This document shows positions 1 through 5,907 of a DNA stretch of 6,181 nucleotides, one piece after another. Numbering within the stretch: the stretch's first letter is position 1; each line of letters begins with the position of its first letter. A model generated the notes under the pieces. It was not told the DNA's origin, did not search any database, and saw only the letters and a list, made by a program, of their open reading frames with translations. Source of the DNA: Anaerolineales bacterium (GTDB taxonomy: Bacteria; Chloroflexota; Anaerolineae; Promineifilales; Promineifilaceae); assembly GCA_020432595.1 (NCBI GenBank), contig JAGQGA010000349.1, positions 1 through 6,181 on the forward strand, given 5' to 3'. A program made the translations under genes and the position numbers.

Positions 1-816
1 AAACATTAGCCCAAACATGCGATCCGTTGCCAACGCCTCGGCAAATTCTGGCCGCAGGGTGTAGATGGAGTCCACTTCATGGTTGGGGAAATTGGGGGCA
101 ATGCTGTCAATCAGCGCGTCTTCCTGGCCGATTTTTTCCAGCACCACGGCTACTTCTGTCACCTCGCCGCGCAAGTTATAGAGCGTTTGCGCCGTGGGCA
201 AATTGATAAAGATAAGGCTCTTTTCCGCTTCGCCCAGCCCCAAATTGAAAATACCGACCACCGTCATAGAACGTTCGCGCATGGATTCATCCTTGCGCCG
301 TCCCAACAGGGAGACGCGGTCGCCAATGGTGACATTTAGGTGGTCGGCCAGCGCCTGGCCGATGACGATGTTGTTGTCGTCGTCGGGGAGTAAGAAGCGG
401 CCTACGACCAGATGCTCGGCGGCCAGGCTGATGGGGGCTTCGATGTCGGGTTCGATGGCGGTGATGTTGACGGCGTGGGAGGCGTTGCGGTTGCTGATGA
501 GGCCGCCGGTGTTGATGCGGCGGGAGGCGACGAGGACGTTGGGTTGGGTGCGAACGGCCGTTAATACCCTCTCCACATCAGCCACAGGCAGCATCGGCAG
601 CCGCGTAGATTTTTCCCGGTAGCCCGGCGCGTGAATCAGCACATTGCCCCCATAAAGTCGCACGGTGTTGCCGTAAATGGATTGATCCATCCCATCCATA
701 AACGCCTGAAAAAAGATGAGGAGGATCATGCTGAGGATGATGGCAATCGAAGCAATCACCGTGCGCCGCCAGTTGCGCCACATATTTCGCCAAGCTATTT
801 TGATATATTTGTACAT
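1..816 (-). CDS. ABC transporter permease, MacB/LolE (FtsX-like) type, N-terminal part
   Basis: Open on the minus strand from ATG 816 to the window edge, giving 272 residues with no stop; the C-terminus is missing. Seen: a short basic N-terminus (WRNMWRNWRRT, residues 9-19), one strong membrane helix at about 20-40, then a long soluble domain. That domain has the MacB periplasmic-core pattern, with IGQALADHLNVTIGDRVSL at 152-170 and a GIFNLGLGEAEKSLIF stretch at 188-203. Known of the family: such permeases have one N-terminal helix, an extracytoplasmic domain and three C-terminal helices with an FtsX domain. They pair with an ABC ATPase to move lipoproteins, peptides or drugs, or to transmit mechanical force. 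The helices, and perhaps the ATPase gene, should lie beyond the left edge. The start is supported by AAAGGA ten bases upstream and by the usual position of the first helix. The substrate cannot be told from this part. Confidence 0.88.
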   Translation of the reverse strand, partial: MYKYIKIAWRNMWRNWRRTVIASIAIILSMILLIFFQAFMDGMDQSIYGNTVRLYGGNVLIHAPGYREKSTRLPMLPVADVERVLTAVRTQPNVLVASRRINTGGLISNRNASHAVNITAIEPDIEAPISLAAEHLVVGRFLLPDDDNNIVIGQALADHLNVTIGDRVSLLGRRKDESMRERSMTVVGIFNLGLGEAEKSLIFINLPTAQTLYNLRGEVTEVAVVLEKIGQEDALIDSIAPNFPNHEVDSIYTLRPEFAEALATDRMFGLMF

Positions 817-826
817 CTGGTTCTAT

Positions 827-832
827 TCCTTT
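827..832 (-). promoter_or_regulatory. Ribosome binding site of the ABC permease
   Basis: The minus strand reads AAAGGA, ten bases before ATG 816. It is the only clear Shine-Dalgarno match placed directly before an annotated start in this window, and it fixes the permease start. The 98-bp gap to the sulfatase stop also has a weak promoter-like pair on the minus strand (TTGGGG, then TACCAT 18 bases later), too weak to annotate on its own. Confidence 0.55.
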
Positions 833-914
833 GATCGCAAGACCACCAAATCATGGTAGGTGAAGGAACAAATTTTCCCCAAGTGTTCTTCATCACTGAT
901 TTGCTAACAGAATG

Positions 915-2423
915 TCACGCATGAATAATCCTCGGCATAGACAAGACCTCTTTCCCCATTTCGCCGTGAAGCAGTTTCAGCATCAGGTCGGCTTTTAACC
1001 CGGCCGCTTCTGGCGCGTCCCACAGGTTATTGATTTCCTGGGGGTCGGCGTGGAGGTCGAACAGTTCGCCGTAGGGGCGGTTGTAGTAGACGGTGAGCTT
1101 GTAGCGGTCGTTGACATAGGTTTTGAGATGTACCGTTGTCGGCTGGTGGCGGTTTTCCACGATGATGTGGTCACGAACGGCCGTTCCCGTTTGCCAGCAA
1201 GGCACCTGATTTAGCCCGGTCATCTCAATCGGAATGTTCAATCCAGCGGCGGCCAAAAAGGTGGGAGCCAGGTCAACCAACGACTGCATGGCGTGGCTGC
1301 GGGCGCCGGCCGTCACCTTGCCCGGCCAGCGGACGATAAACGGCACTTTGACCAAATCTTCGTAGTGGAACGCCCCTTTGGCCGTCATGCCGTGCTGCCC
1401 AAACAGGTGGCCGTGGTCGCTGGTGAAGACAACCAGCGTGCTGTCAGTTAGCCCCAACTCATCGAGCTTGTCCAAAATTTGGCCGATGTATTTGTCCATC
1501 AGGCTGACCATGCCGTAATAAACGGCCGTATCCTTTGCCAACGTCTCCTGCTCCCACAAATGTGAGCGCAAACCGTGCATGTGGTGGCCGTGCGGCTCGT
1601 GCCAGGCGGAAAAGTCGGGGTTTTGCTGCTGCGTCATGGCAAAATGGGGCGGGTTTTTGTCGTGTTCTCCCGGCACAAGCTGCGCCAGCGTCAGCGTGTC
1701 CGGGTCATACATCGTGTCCCAGGGGGAAGGAGCCAGATAGGGCGGGTGGGGGTCGAAAAAGCTGGCCCAGAGGAAAAACGGCTCGCCCGCCGCCTGAAAA
1801 TCGCTCATCAGGGCGTTGCTGCGGTCGGCAATCCATTTATTGTAGTGGAACTCCTCCGGGATTTCCCACAGCCATCGCTGGTCAGGGTTGTTGCCCGTCG
1901 GTGGCTGGAAGTAATCGCGCCAGTTGTGGCACCCCTGTTCTTCCATCCAAAGGGCGTAATGCTGCCCCACGTGCGCCTCGTCCACATGGTTTCGCGCCAG
2001 CTCCACATGGTCAAAGCCGTAAAAGGGGCCGTGGAAGCCGCGCCAAAAATCTAAGTCCTGCATGATGGGGTAGGATTCGAGCGAGGGGTATTGGTCGGTG
2101 CTGCGGAGGGGCTGGAAGTGGGCTTTGCCAACGAGGGCGGTGCGATAAACGGCCGTTTGCAGCATCTCCCCCACCGTCGGCACCTTTTCCGACAATTTGG
2201 TACCGAGCGAGTAGCAGCCGTGTTGGCTGGGGTATAGCCCGGTGATGATGGAGGCGCGGGTGGGAGAGCAGGTGGGGTTGGGGCAGTAGGCGCGTTCAAA
2301 CAGCGTCCCCTGCGCCGCCAGCCTGTCCAGGTTGGGGGTGTGGATTTCGGGGTTCAGCACGCCCAGCGTGGTCCAATGCTGCTGGTCGCTGGTGATGAGG
2401 AGGATGTTGGTTTTTAGGGTCAT
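915..2423 (-). CDS. Sulfatase, formylglycine-dependent (arylsulfatase/choline-sulfatase-like)
   Basis: A protein of 502 residues, full length for a type I sulfatase, in the alkaline-phosphatase fold. It hydrolyses sulfate esters. Seen: the maturation signature C52-S-P-T-R56 followed by T61-G62 fits CxPxRxxxxTG, so Cys52 would become formylglycine. Other active-site elements are D13-Q14 near the N-terminus, GKAHF at 99-103, DPHPPY at 224-229, SDHGHLFGQHG at 335-345 and Lys349. The C-terminus has the usual YGELFDLHADPQEINNLWD tail (451-469). No signal peptide or lipobox is visible, so it is probably cytoplasmic. That fits cleavage of small imported sulfate esters, which is inference. The usual first Asp of the DD metal pair is Ser12. 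ATG 2423 is chosen because the family begins just before 'NILLITSDQQ'; a TTG at 2477 would read through the hairpin repeat. No Shine-Dalgarno sequence precedes the start. No formylglycine-generating enzyme is in the window. Confidence 0.92.
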   Translation of the reverse strand: MTLKTNILLITSDQQHWTTLGVLNPEIHTPNLDRLAAQGTLFERAYCPNPTCSPTRASIITGLYPSQHGCYSLGTKLSEKVPTVGEMLQTAVYRTALVGKAHFQPLRSTDQYPSLESYPIMQDLDFWRGFHGPFYGFDHVELARNHVDEAHVGQHYALWMEEQGCHNWRDYFQPPTGNNPDQRWLWEIPEEFHYNKWIADRSNALMSDFQAAGEPFFLWASFFDPHPPYLAPSPWDTMYDPDTLTLAQLVPGEHDKNPPHFAMTQQQNPDFSAWHEPHGHHMHGLRSHLWEQETLAKDTAVYYGMVSLMDKYIGQILDKLDELGLTDSTLVVFTSDHGHLFGQHGMTAKGAFHYEDLVKVPFIVRWPGKVTAGARSHAMQSLVDLAPTFLAAAGLNIPIEMTGLNQVPCWQTGTAVRDHIIVENRHQPTTVHLKTYVNDRYKLTVYYNRPYGELFDLHADPQEINNLWDAPEAAGLKADLMLKLLHGEMGKEVLSMPRIIHA

Positions 2424-2429
2424 AAGGAG

Positions 2430-2489
2430 GAGATTGGGAGATTGAGAGATTGGGAGATTATCATGACAATCTCCCAATCTCTCAATCTC
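2430..2489. repeat. Perfect 22-bp inverted repeat built from 8-bp units
   Basis: Arms 2438-2459 and 2468-2489 are exact reverse complements, with an 8-base loop at 2460-2467 that contains TCATGA. The left side is also a tandem array of the octamer GAGATTGG/GAGATTGA, running from 2430 to 2459. The element fills the gap between the 2H gene stop (2501) and the sulfatase start (2423), ending 14 bases before that ATG. On the minus strand no run of T follows the stem, so it is not a classic terminator. It may act as an RNA processing or stability hairpin, or be a dispersed repeat. Confidence 0.9.
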
Positions 2490-2500
2490 TTGATTTATTT

Positions 2501-3190
2501 TTAGCGCGTGTGCAGCAAATGCTGCTGGTCAACGGGATAAAAGGCAAACATGTCGTCGAAGAAGGTGAGTTGGGGCAGGGGTGGTATGAAGAGGCCGAAG
2601 CGGGTGCGGAGGGTGTCGTTGATGGGCTGGAGGGTGGCGGCGAGCTGGGCTTCTTCGGCGGCGGTGAGGTTGATGAGGCGGTAGGCGGTGGAGATGTGGT
2701 ATTGGTAGCTGTCGTGGTCGGGGAAGCGGACACCGGTGGCGGCGGCGATGGCGTTGCGGTAGGTTTGCAGGGAAACGGCCGTTTCCTCATCAGCAGGCAT
2801 TAAATTCAGCGTTGGCGTATATTGTGTTACTTCGACAAAACGCATCCGCAGGGCGGCCGGTGGTGGGATGGGCGGCACGCGCTCCATAAAAAATGTGTCT
2901 ACTTCCGGCAGCGGCGCGTCCAGCGGTAGCTGTGCTGACCATCGTTCCGGCCGGCGCACCTGGTCGCACAGCAGTTCCATGACGGTCATGTGGAAGCTGC
3001 TGGGGGGCAAAAAGCCAAATTTGTGGGCAAACGGCAGTGCCTGGATTTGCGCCTGTACCCAGCTTGTGTGGGCAAAAATGGGGGAGTCGGGCGGGACAAA
3101 GCTGATGATGGTGTTGCCGGGAAAGGTGCGGACGCGGCCATCGGGGTGAAATTTTTGCCCGACGGCCGAGGTAAAGGATTCGTTGTGCAT
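2501..3190 (-). CDS. 2H phosphoesterase superfamily protein (DUF1868, LigT/2'-5' RNA ligase-like)
   Basis: A protein of 229 residues. Seen: two HxT/S motifs, H67-M-T69 in 'PPSSFHMTVMELL' and H165-I-S167 in 'QYHISTAYRL'. These are the paired catalytic histidines of the 2H fold, about 98 residues apart. The N-terminal pattern GQKFHPDGRVRTFPGNTIISF (11-31) is typical of the DUF1868 branch. Known of the superfamily: members cleave or form 2'-5' or cyclic phosphodiester bonds in RNA or nucleotides; the substrate of this branch is not established to my knowledge. It has no signal peptide or membrane helix and should be cytoplasmic. The ATG at 3190 is the only start before the conserved block, but no Shine-Dalgarno sequence precedes it; a degenerate repeat lies there instead. 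The sulfatase follows after 77 bp, so co-transcription is possible. Confidence 0.85.
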   Translation of the reverse strand: MHNESFTSAVGQKFHPDGRVRTFPGNTIISFVPPDSPIFAHTSWVQAQIQALPFAHKFGFLPPSSFHMTVMELLCDQVRRPERWSAQLPLDAPLPEVDTFFMERVPPIPPPAALRMRFVEVTQYTPTLNLMPADEETAVSLQTYRNAIAAATGVRFPDHDSYQYHISTAYRLINLTAAEEAQLAATLQPINDTLRTRFGLFIPPLPQLTFFDDMFAFYPVDQQHLLHTR

Positions 3191-3197
3191 GATTTTG

Positions 3198-3228
3198 TTT
3201 CACGCAAAGCCGCCAAGTCGCAAAGGCG
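3198..3228. repeat. Degenerate copy of the CACGCAAAGGCGCAAAG dispersed repeat
   Basis: The segment from TCACGCAAAG at 3200 matches, in the same orientation and with several substitutions, the left arm of the larger inverted repeat at 3295-3357. It begins ten bases upstream of the 2H gene's ATG and so occupies that gene's leader. Such CACGCAAAG-type repeats are familiar in many environmental bacterial genomes (recollection). No paired right arm is evident here. Confidence 0.6.
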
Positions 3229-3262
3229 TAGACTTTGGGTGAGGTGGCTGGTTTTGGATGGG

Positions 3263-3271
3263 ATTGTAACA
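3263..3271 (-). promoter_or_regulatory. Candidate extended -10 promoter for the 2H gene
   Basis: The minus strand reads TGTTACAAT, an extended -10 (TG, one base, TACAAT; hexamer at 3263-3268). No good -35 is present at 17 bases, which extended -10 promoters can lack. The start of transcription would fall near 3256, giving a leader of about 65 bases that includes the degenerate repeat. Motif reading only. Confidence 0.33.
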
Positions 3272-3294
3272 TGGTGTGGAGATGGAAGGAAATG

Positions 3295-3357
3295 TCACGC
3301 AAAGGCGCAAAGGCGCAAAAAAGCACTTTGTCTTTGCGTCTTTGCGCCTTTGTGTGA
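3295..3357. repeat. Inverted repeat of the CACGCAAAGGCGCAAAG family
   Basis: Arms 3295-3320 and 3332-3357 (26 bases each) match as reverse complements at 23 of 26 positions, around an 11-base centre. The arms are internally repetitive, with units like AAAGGCGC. The family is widespread in uncultured and environmental bacteria and often generates spurious peptides such as 'HTKAQRRKD' when translated (recollection). It probably forms a long hairpin in RNA from either strand. Confidence 0.85.
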
Positions 3358-3398
3358 GATGTTTCAGTTTTACGAACCCTGATCACTACATTTTTTCG

Positions 3399-3469
3399 TG
3401 TCATACCCGCGAAAGCGGGTATCCACGTCTTCCGGTTGGGCTTGGATTCCTGCGTTCGCGGGTATGACA
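3399..3469. repeat. MITE/REP-like inverted repeat (GTCATACCCGCGAAAGCGGGT type)
   Basis: Arms 3399-3425 and 3443-3469 (27 bases each) are reverse complements with three mismatches, around a 17-base centre. The left arm has its own perfect hairpin: ACCCGC, a GAAA loop, then GCGGGT (3405-3420). It belongs to the widespread repeat whose translation gives peptides such as 'WIPAFAGMT' (recollection). These elements are usually non-autonomous and probably mobilised by a transposase elsewhere. A run of seven T follows on the plus strand (3472-3478). Confidence 0.88.
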
Positions 3470-3491
3470 TGTTTTTTTCTAACTTTTTAGG

Positions 3492-3515
3492 AAAGCCTGT
3501 CGAGTGGCTTTTTTT
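3492..3515 (+). terminator. Small hairpin with T run beyond the YfhO gene stop
   Basis: AAAGCC (3492-3497) and GGCTTT (3506-3511) form a 6-bp stem with an 8-base loop, and T continues to 3515 on the plus strand. It starts six bases after the stop of the YfhO gene, where a terminator is expected. However, the T run favours plus-strand transcription; on the minus strand only three T follow. It may work weakly in both directions. No plus-strand gene is seen that would need it. Confidence 0.35.
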
Positions 3516-3516
3516 C

Positions 3517-3558
3517 TTATCCGTGGACATCCGATTTGATCCGCGTCATCCGCGCTAC
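3517..3558. repeat. Dispersed GGATGACGCGGAT-type repeat overlapping the 3' end of the YfhO gene
   Basis: On the minus strand this end reads as near-repeats of GCGGATGA, GCGGATCA, CGGATGTC and CGGAT before the TAA stop. Such GGATGACGCGGAT strings are common intergenic repeats in environmental genomes (recollection). Here they supply the final codons and stop of the membrane protein, after its last helix and a basic anchor. Confidence 0.45.
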
Positions 3559-5784
3559 CATTTTCCGCCACCCATAGAGCAACAGGATTAGCCAGCTAAC
3601 GGCCGTTAATGCCAGCCCAATTTGCCAACTGACGGGGCTAAACCAAAAGCGGATTTCGTGGCTGCCCGGTTCGAGGTAGACGGCGCGGAGGGCGTAGTCG
3701 GCGGCGAAAATTTCCGTTTCCTGCCCGTCTACGCTGGCACGCCAGTCGGGGTGGTAAATGTCGCTGAGGAGGAAGTAGGCGGGCTGGTCGGTGGTGACGC
3801 GGAAGCGGCTTTGGTTGAGGTCGTACTGCAGGATTTCGATGGGGGCAGGAGTGGGGGTTTGCGAAAGCGGCTGCCCATTTTTCACCACCACCGTTTGCGC
3901 TGGGTCAAAATCGTCGCGGTGAATCAGGTCAAACGCTTCCTCATCGCTGCCTACGGTGATGGCGTTGTGGAGGACGAGGGCGCGGGGTAGGGCGCGGGTG
4001 TTGAGGTAGACGATGACGTTGGGGTCGGCATCAAAGACGGGGATGATGAAGGTGGTGTCGCCGGGTGGGGTGTTTTTGCCACCAACGACGTATTTGACCC
4101 CCAGCAGGTTGTAGAGCGGCGCACCGCGATAGCCGACGGCGTTGATGTAGGCAGAGTAGTTGGCGAGGTCGAGCGGGTTGAACACGCCGCGAATGCTGTA
4201 GAGGCTGCTGATTTGCGGCAGGCTGGGCTGCCATGCCCCGGTGGCGATGTCGAGCCGATGGAGGCCGGGGTCGGCCTGTAAAAATTGCAGGGCGGGGCTG
4301 TCTGCGGCAAAACCGAGGACGGGGTTGTTGGGGTCAATCTCCACGCTGCGCCCCAGCCCGATGAGGTCGGTGGCGAGGAGGAGGGTGAGCAAAACGGCCG
4401 TTTTGCCCGCGCTGATTTTGTGGTGCAAACGGCCGTTAATCAGCAGCCACCCCCCCGCCATCAGCCCCGCCAGCAGCCAAACCGCCCCCCGCATTTGCGG
4501 CTGACGCTGCGCTTCCAGCGTCAGATGTAGCTGCCAGAGGGGATAAACGGCCGTTGTTGTCGTCACCACCGCCACCCCCAGCCACAGCCACTTTGCCCGC
4601 GCTCCCCAATCCTGTTCGTATAACCATTGGAGGCCGTAAGCAGCCAGCAGCGCCAGGGCAAAATCGGCCAGCAGGACGAAGCGGGCGGGTACCTGGAAGG
4701 GGAAGTTGGGCAGCAGCCGCAGCAGCAGCGGGTAGAGCGGGGCGTTGTCGCCCAGCGCCAGCAGCATAAAAACGATGGCCGTCAGGAGAAAAAACAGCGG
4801 TTTGTGCCACCGTTTTGCGCGTAGCCAGCCTGTGCTGCCCACCAATGCCAACAGCAGCGTCGTTACGCCCACGTAACCAGCTTCAACGCGGGGCCAATTG
4901 CCCCAAAAGCGTACCGCGCCCCGGCCGTAAAAGTTGGGTGCCAGCAGCCCGATGAGGCCATTGAGCGACAGGGAGTAGTTGCTGGCTTCGCCAAAGCTGC
5001 CGCGCACGGTGTAGCGGACGCCGGCAAGGGCGGGGAAGAGGGAGAGGGCGGAGAGGGAAACGGCCGTTAATCCCGTGACCAGCAGCAGCGGCAAGGCGGC
5101 AGTGCGGTGTTCAAACAGGGTGGCGTACAGGGCGTAGCTGCCCAGCAGTGCCGCCAGCAAAAAGGTCATTTGCCCGTGTCCAGCCAACGTAGCGATGCCC
5201 AGCAGCACGCCGCTGCCCATCGCCCAGCCAATGCGCCACTGGTTGGCGTGGATGGCTTGATGAAAGAGCAAAAAAACGAGCGGCAGCCAGGCGGCGACGG
5301 CGATGAGGTTGAGGTTGCCGATGTGGGTGATGAAGAGGTCGGAGAACATGAAGGCGGTGGCGGCGAAGAGGGCGGGGAGGGGGGAAAACGGCCGTTTTTG
5401 CCACAAGCAGCGCACGCAAACATACATCCCCACCCCTGCCCACCAGATGTGGCCGATGACAAGCAGTTCTAGCGCATCGTAGCTGAAGCGGGGGTTGAGC
5501 AAAAAAAGGAGCAGGTTGGGTGGGTAAAAAAGGCCGGATTGGTTGTCGGCAATGAAGGGGGCACCGGCGTAGAGGTGGGGGTTCCACAGCGGGATTTGGC
5601 CGCTGCGGAGGCTTTGGGCGGCGAAGCGGTACATGGGGTACAGGAAGGAGGCGAGGTCGCCGCCGCCGTGGGGCAGCCATGCCTGCCGCGTGAGGACGGG
5701 CCAGAAGAAAATGGCGACGAAAAGGGTGAGGGCGGCGATGGCAAGCGCGTCATCGCGGTTAGGGCGCAGTTTGTGCCAGGGCAT
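3517..5784 (-). CDS. YfhO-family multi-membrane protein (GT-C-like glycosyltransferase)
   Basis: A protein of 755 residues from ATG 5784. Seen: a first helix at 12-32, then the YfhO hallmark loop with G-G-D43, 'SGQIPLWNPHLYAGAPF' (61-77) and 'NQSGLFYPPNLL' (81-92). About ten more hydrophobic helices follow, then a large soluble domain from about 510 to 718 including 'YHPDWRASVDG', and a last helix at about 720-738. D43 sits where GT-C enzymes place a catalytic acid. Known of the family: Bacillus/Listeria YfhO acts in glycosylation of cell-surface polymers using lipid-linked sugars outside the membrane. Acceptor and sugar here are unknown. An in-frame ATG at 5853 would add 23 residues, but those read through a repeat-like stretch (5799-5838), so I prefer 5784. 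Neither start has its own Shine-Dalgarno sequence. The last ten codons (MTRIKSDVHG) also look repeat-derived. The gene stands alone between two repeat-rich gaps. Confidence 0.85.
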   Translation of the reverse strand: MPWHKLRPNRDDALAIAALTLFVAIFFWPVLTRQAWLPHGGGDLASFLYPMYRFAAQSLRSGQIPLWNPHLYAGAPFIADNQSGLFYPPNLLLFLLNPRFSYDALELLVIGHIWWAGVGMYVCVRCLWQKRPFSPLPALFAATAFMFSDLFITHIGNLNLIAVAAWLPLVFLLFHQAIHANQWRIGWAMGSGVLLGIATLAGHGQMTFLLAALLGSYALYATLFEHRTAALPLLLVTGLTAVSLSALSLFPALAGVRYTVRGSFGEASNYSLSLNGLIGLLAPNFYGRGAVRFWGNWPRVEAGYVGVTTLLLALVGSTGWLRAKRWHKPLFFLLTAIVFMLLALGDNAPLYPLLLRLLPNFPFQVPARFVLLADFALALLAAYGLQWLYEQDWGARAKWLWLGVAVVTTTTAVYPLWQLHLTLEAQRQPQMRGAVWLLAGLMAGGWLLINGRLHHKISAGKTAVLLTLLLATDLIGLGRSVEIDPNNPVLGFAADSPALQFLQADPGLHRLDIATGAWQPSLPQISSLYSIRGVFNPLDLANYSAYINAVGYRGAPLYNLLGVKYVVGGKNTPPGDTTFIIPVFDADPNVIVYLNTRALPRALVLHNAITVGSDEEAFDLIHRDDFDPAQTVVVKNGQPLSQTPTPAPIEILQYDLNQSRFRVTTDQPAYFLLSDIYHPDWRASVDGQETEIFAADYALRAVYLEPGSHEIRFWFSPVSWQIGLALTAVSWLILLLYGWRKMVARMTRIKSDVHG
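4501..4524. repeat. 9-bp perfect inverted repeat inside the YfhO coding region
   Basis: CTGACGCTG (4501-4509) and CAGCGTCAG (4516-4524) are exact reverse complements around a 6-base loop. It encodes part of the loop 'LTLEAQRQ' between membrane helices. It may be a chance coding hairpin or an mRNA structure; nothing else marks it as functional. Confidence 0.5.
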
Positions 5785-5798
5785 ACGGTTTTGCAGAA

Positions 5799-5838
5799 AT
5801 AGGACGCAGATTGACCTGATTTGCCTGATTTTGCTGGG
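5799..5838. repeat. Repeat-like segment upstream of the YfhO start
   Basis: The minus strand reads AAATCAGGCAAATCAGGTCA, then TCTGCGTCCTATTTCT, and includes the near-direct repeat AATCAGGC/AATCAGGT. Similar strings occur between genes in many environmental genomes (recollection). If translated from ATG 5853 it gives 'IRQIRSICVLFLQN', which does not look like a YfhO N-terminus. This is the main reason for preferring the later start. Confidence 0.4.
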
Positions 5839-5864
5839 CAAGGGAACCAGCATCCTATGTTACT

Positions 5865-5885
5865 TCATGATGGGCAATTGCCCAT
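5865..5885 (-). other. Six-codon mini-ORF (MGNCPS) in the YfhO leader
   Basis: ATG at 5885 follows an AAAGGAG Shine-Dalgarno sequence by four bases, and the frame ends at TGA (5867-5865) after M-G-N-C-P-S. The stop overlaps a second ATG (5868) that opens the frame ATG-AAG-TAA, and the alternative YfhO ATG at 5853 follows seven bases after that TAA. It could be a leader peptide or a reinitiation chain, or just a by-product of the palindrome it overlaps. No regulatory amino-acid run is visible. Confidence 0.35.
5870..5885. promoter_or_regulatory. Perfect 16-bp palindrome ATGGGCAATTGCCCAT
   Basis: The sixteen bases are their own reverse complement, with no central gap. The site lies 86-101 bases upstream of the preferred YfhO start and just downstream of a candidate promoter. 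Position and symmetry suit an operator for a dimeric repressor, but it also contains the mini-ORF start. No known regulator is recognised from the motif. Confidence 0.45.
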
Positions 5886-5889
5886 GTGT

Positions 5890-5896
5890 CTCCTTT
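5890..5896 (-). promoter_or_regulatory. Strong Shine-Dalgarno sequence in the YfhO leader
   Basis: The minus strand reads AAAGGAG, the best ribosome binding match in the window, four bases before ATG 5885. The only frame it serves directly is the six-codon mini-ORF, which is unusual because the large downstream gene lacks a Shine-Dalgarno sequence. Confidence 0.45.
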
Positions 5897-5907
5897 CAGG
5901 ATGCGGG

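Noticed and set aside
194..622. A 142-codon plus-strand frame opposite the permease
   Set aside because: The minus strand has an uninterrupted MacB-like protein here; the plus frame is low-complexity and antisense.
864..887. GAACA and TGTTC half-sites in the permease leader as a possible LexA-like operator
   Set aside because: The half-sites are only 5 bp and separated by 13 bases, unlike known LexA sites; chance is likely.
1535..2065. Long plus-strand frames (up to 176 codons) opposite the sulfatase
   Set aside because: These are antisense shadows of a clearly real gene, rich in Arg, Pro and Ala from GC-biased codons and with no family features.
2424..2500. Rho-independent terminator between the 2H gene and the sulfatase
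   Set aside because: The stem is long and perfect but no T run follows it in the direction of transcription, and the stem is AT/GC mixed with octamer repeats.
3191..3516. Possible CRISPR array, suggested by repeated GCAAAGGCGC strings
   Set aside because: There are no regularly spaced identical repeats with unique spacers; the strings are internal to an inverted repeat.
2790..3530. A 246-codon minus-strand frame containing peptides such as 'WIPAFAGMT' and 'HTKAQRRKD'
   Set aside because: It is the translation of the intergenic repeats followed by an out-of-frame shadow of the 2H gene; it has no domain of its own.
5107..5680. Several 70-189 codon frames on both strands within the YfhO gene
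   Set aside because: They are out-of-frame or antisense readings of the membrane protein, dominated by Arg/Pro/His or Gly/Glu runs.
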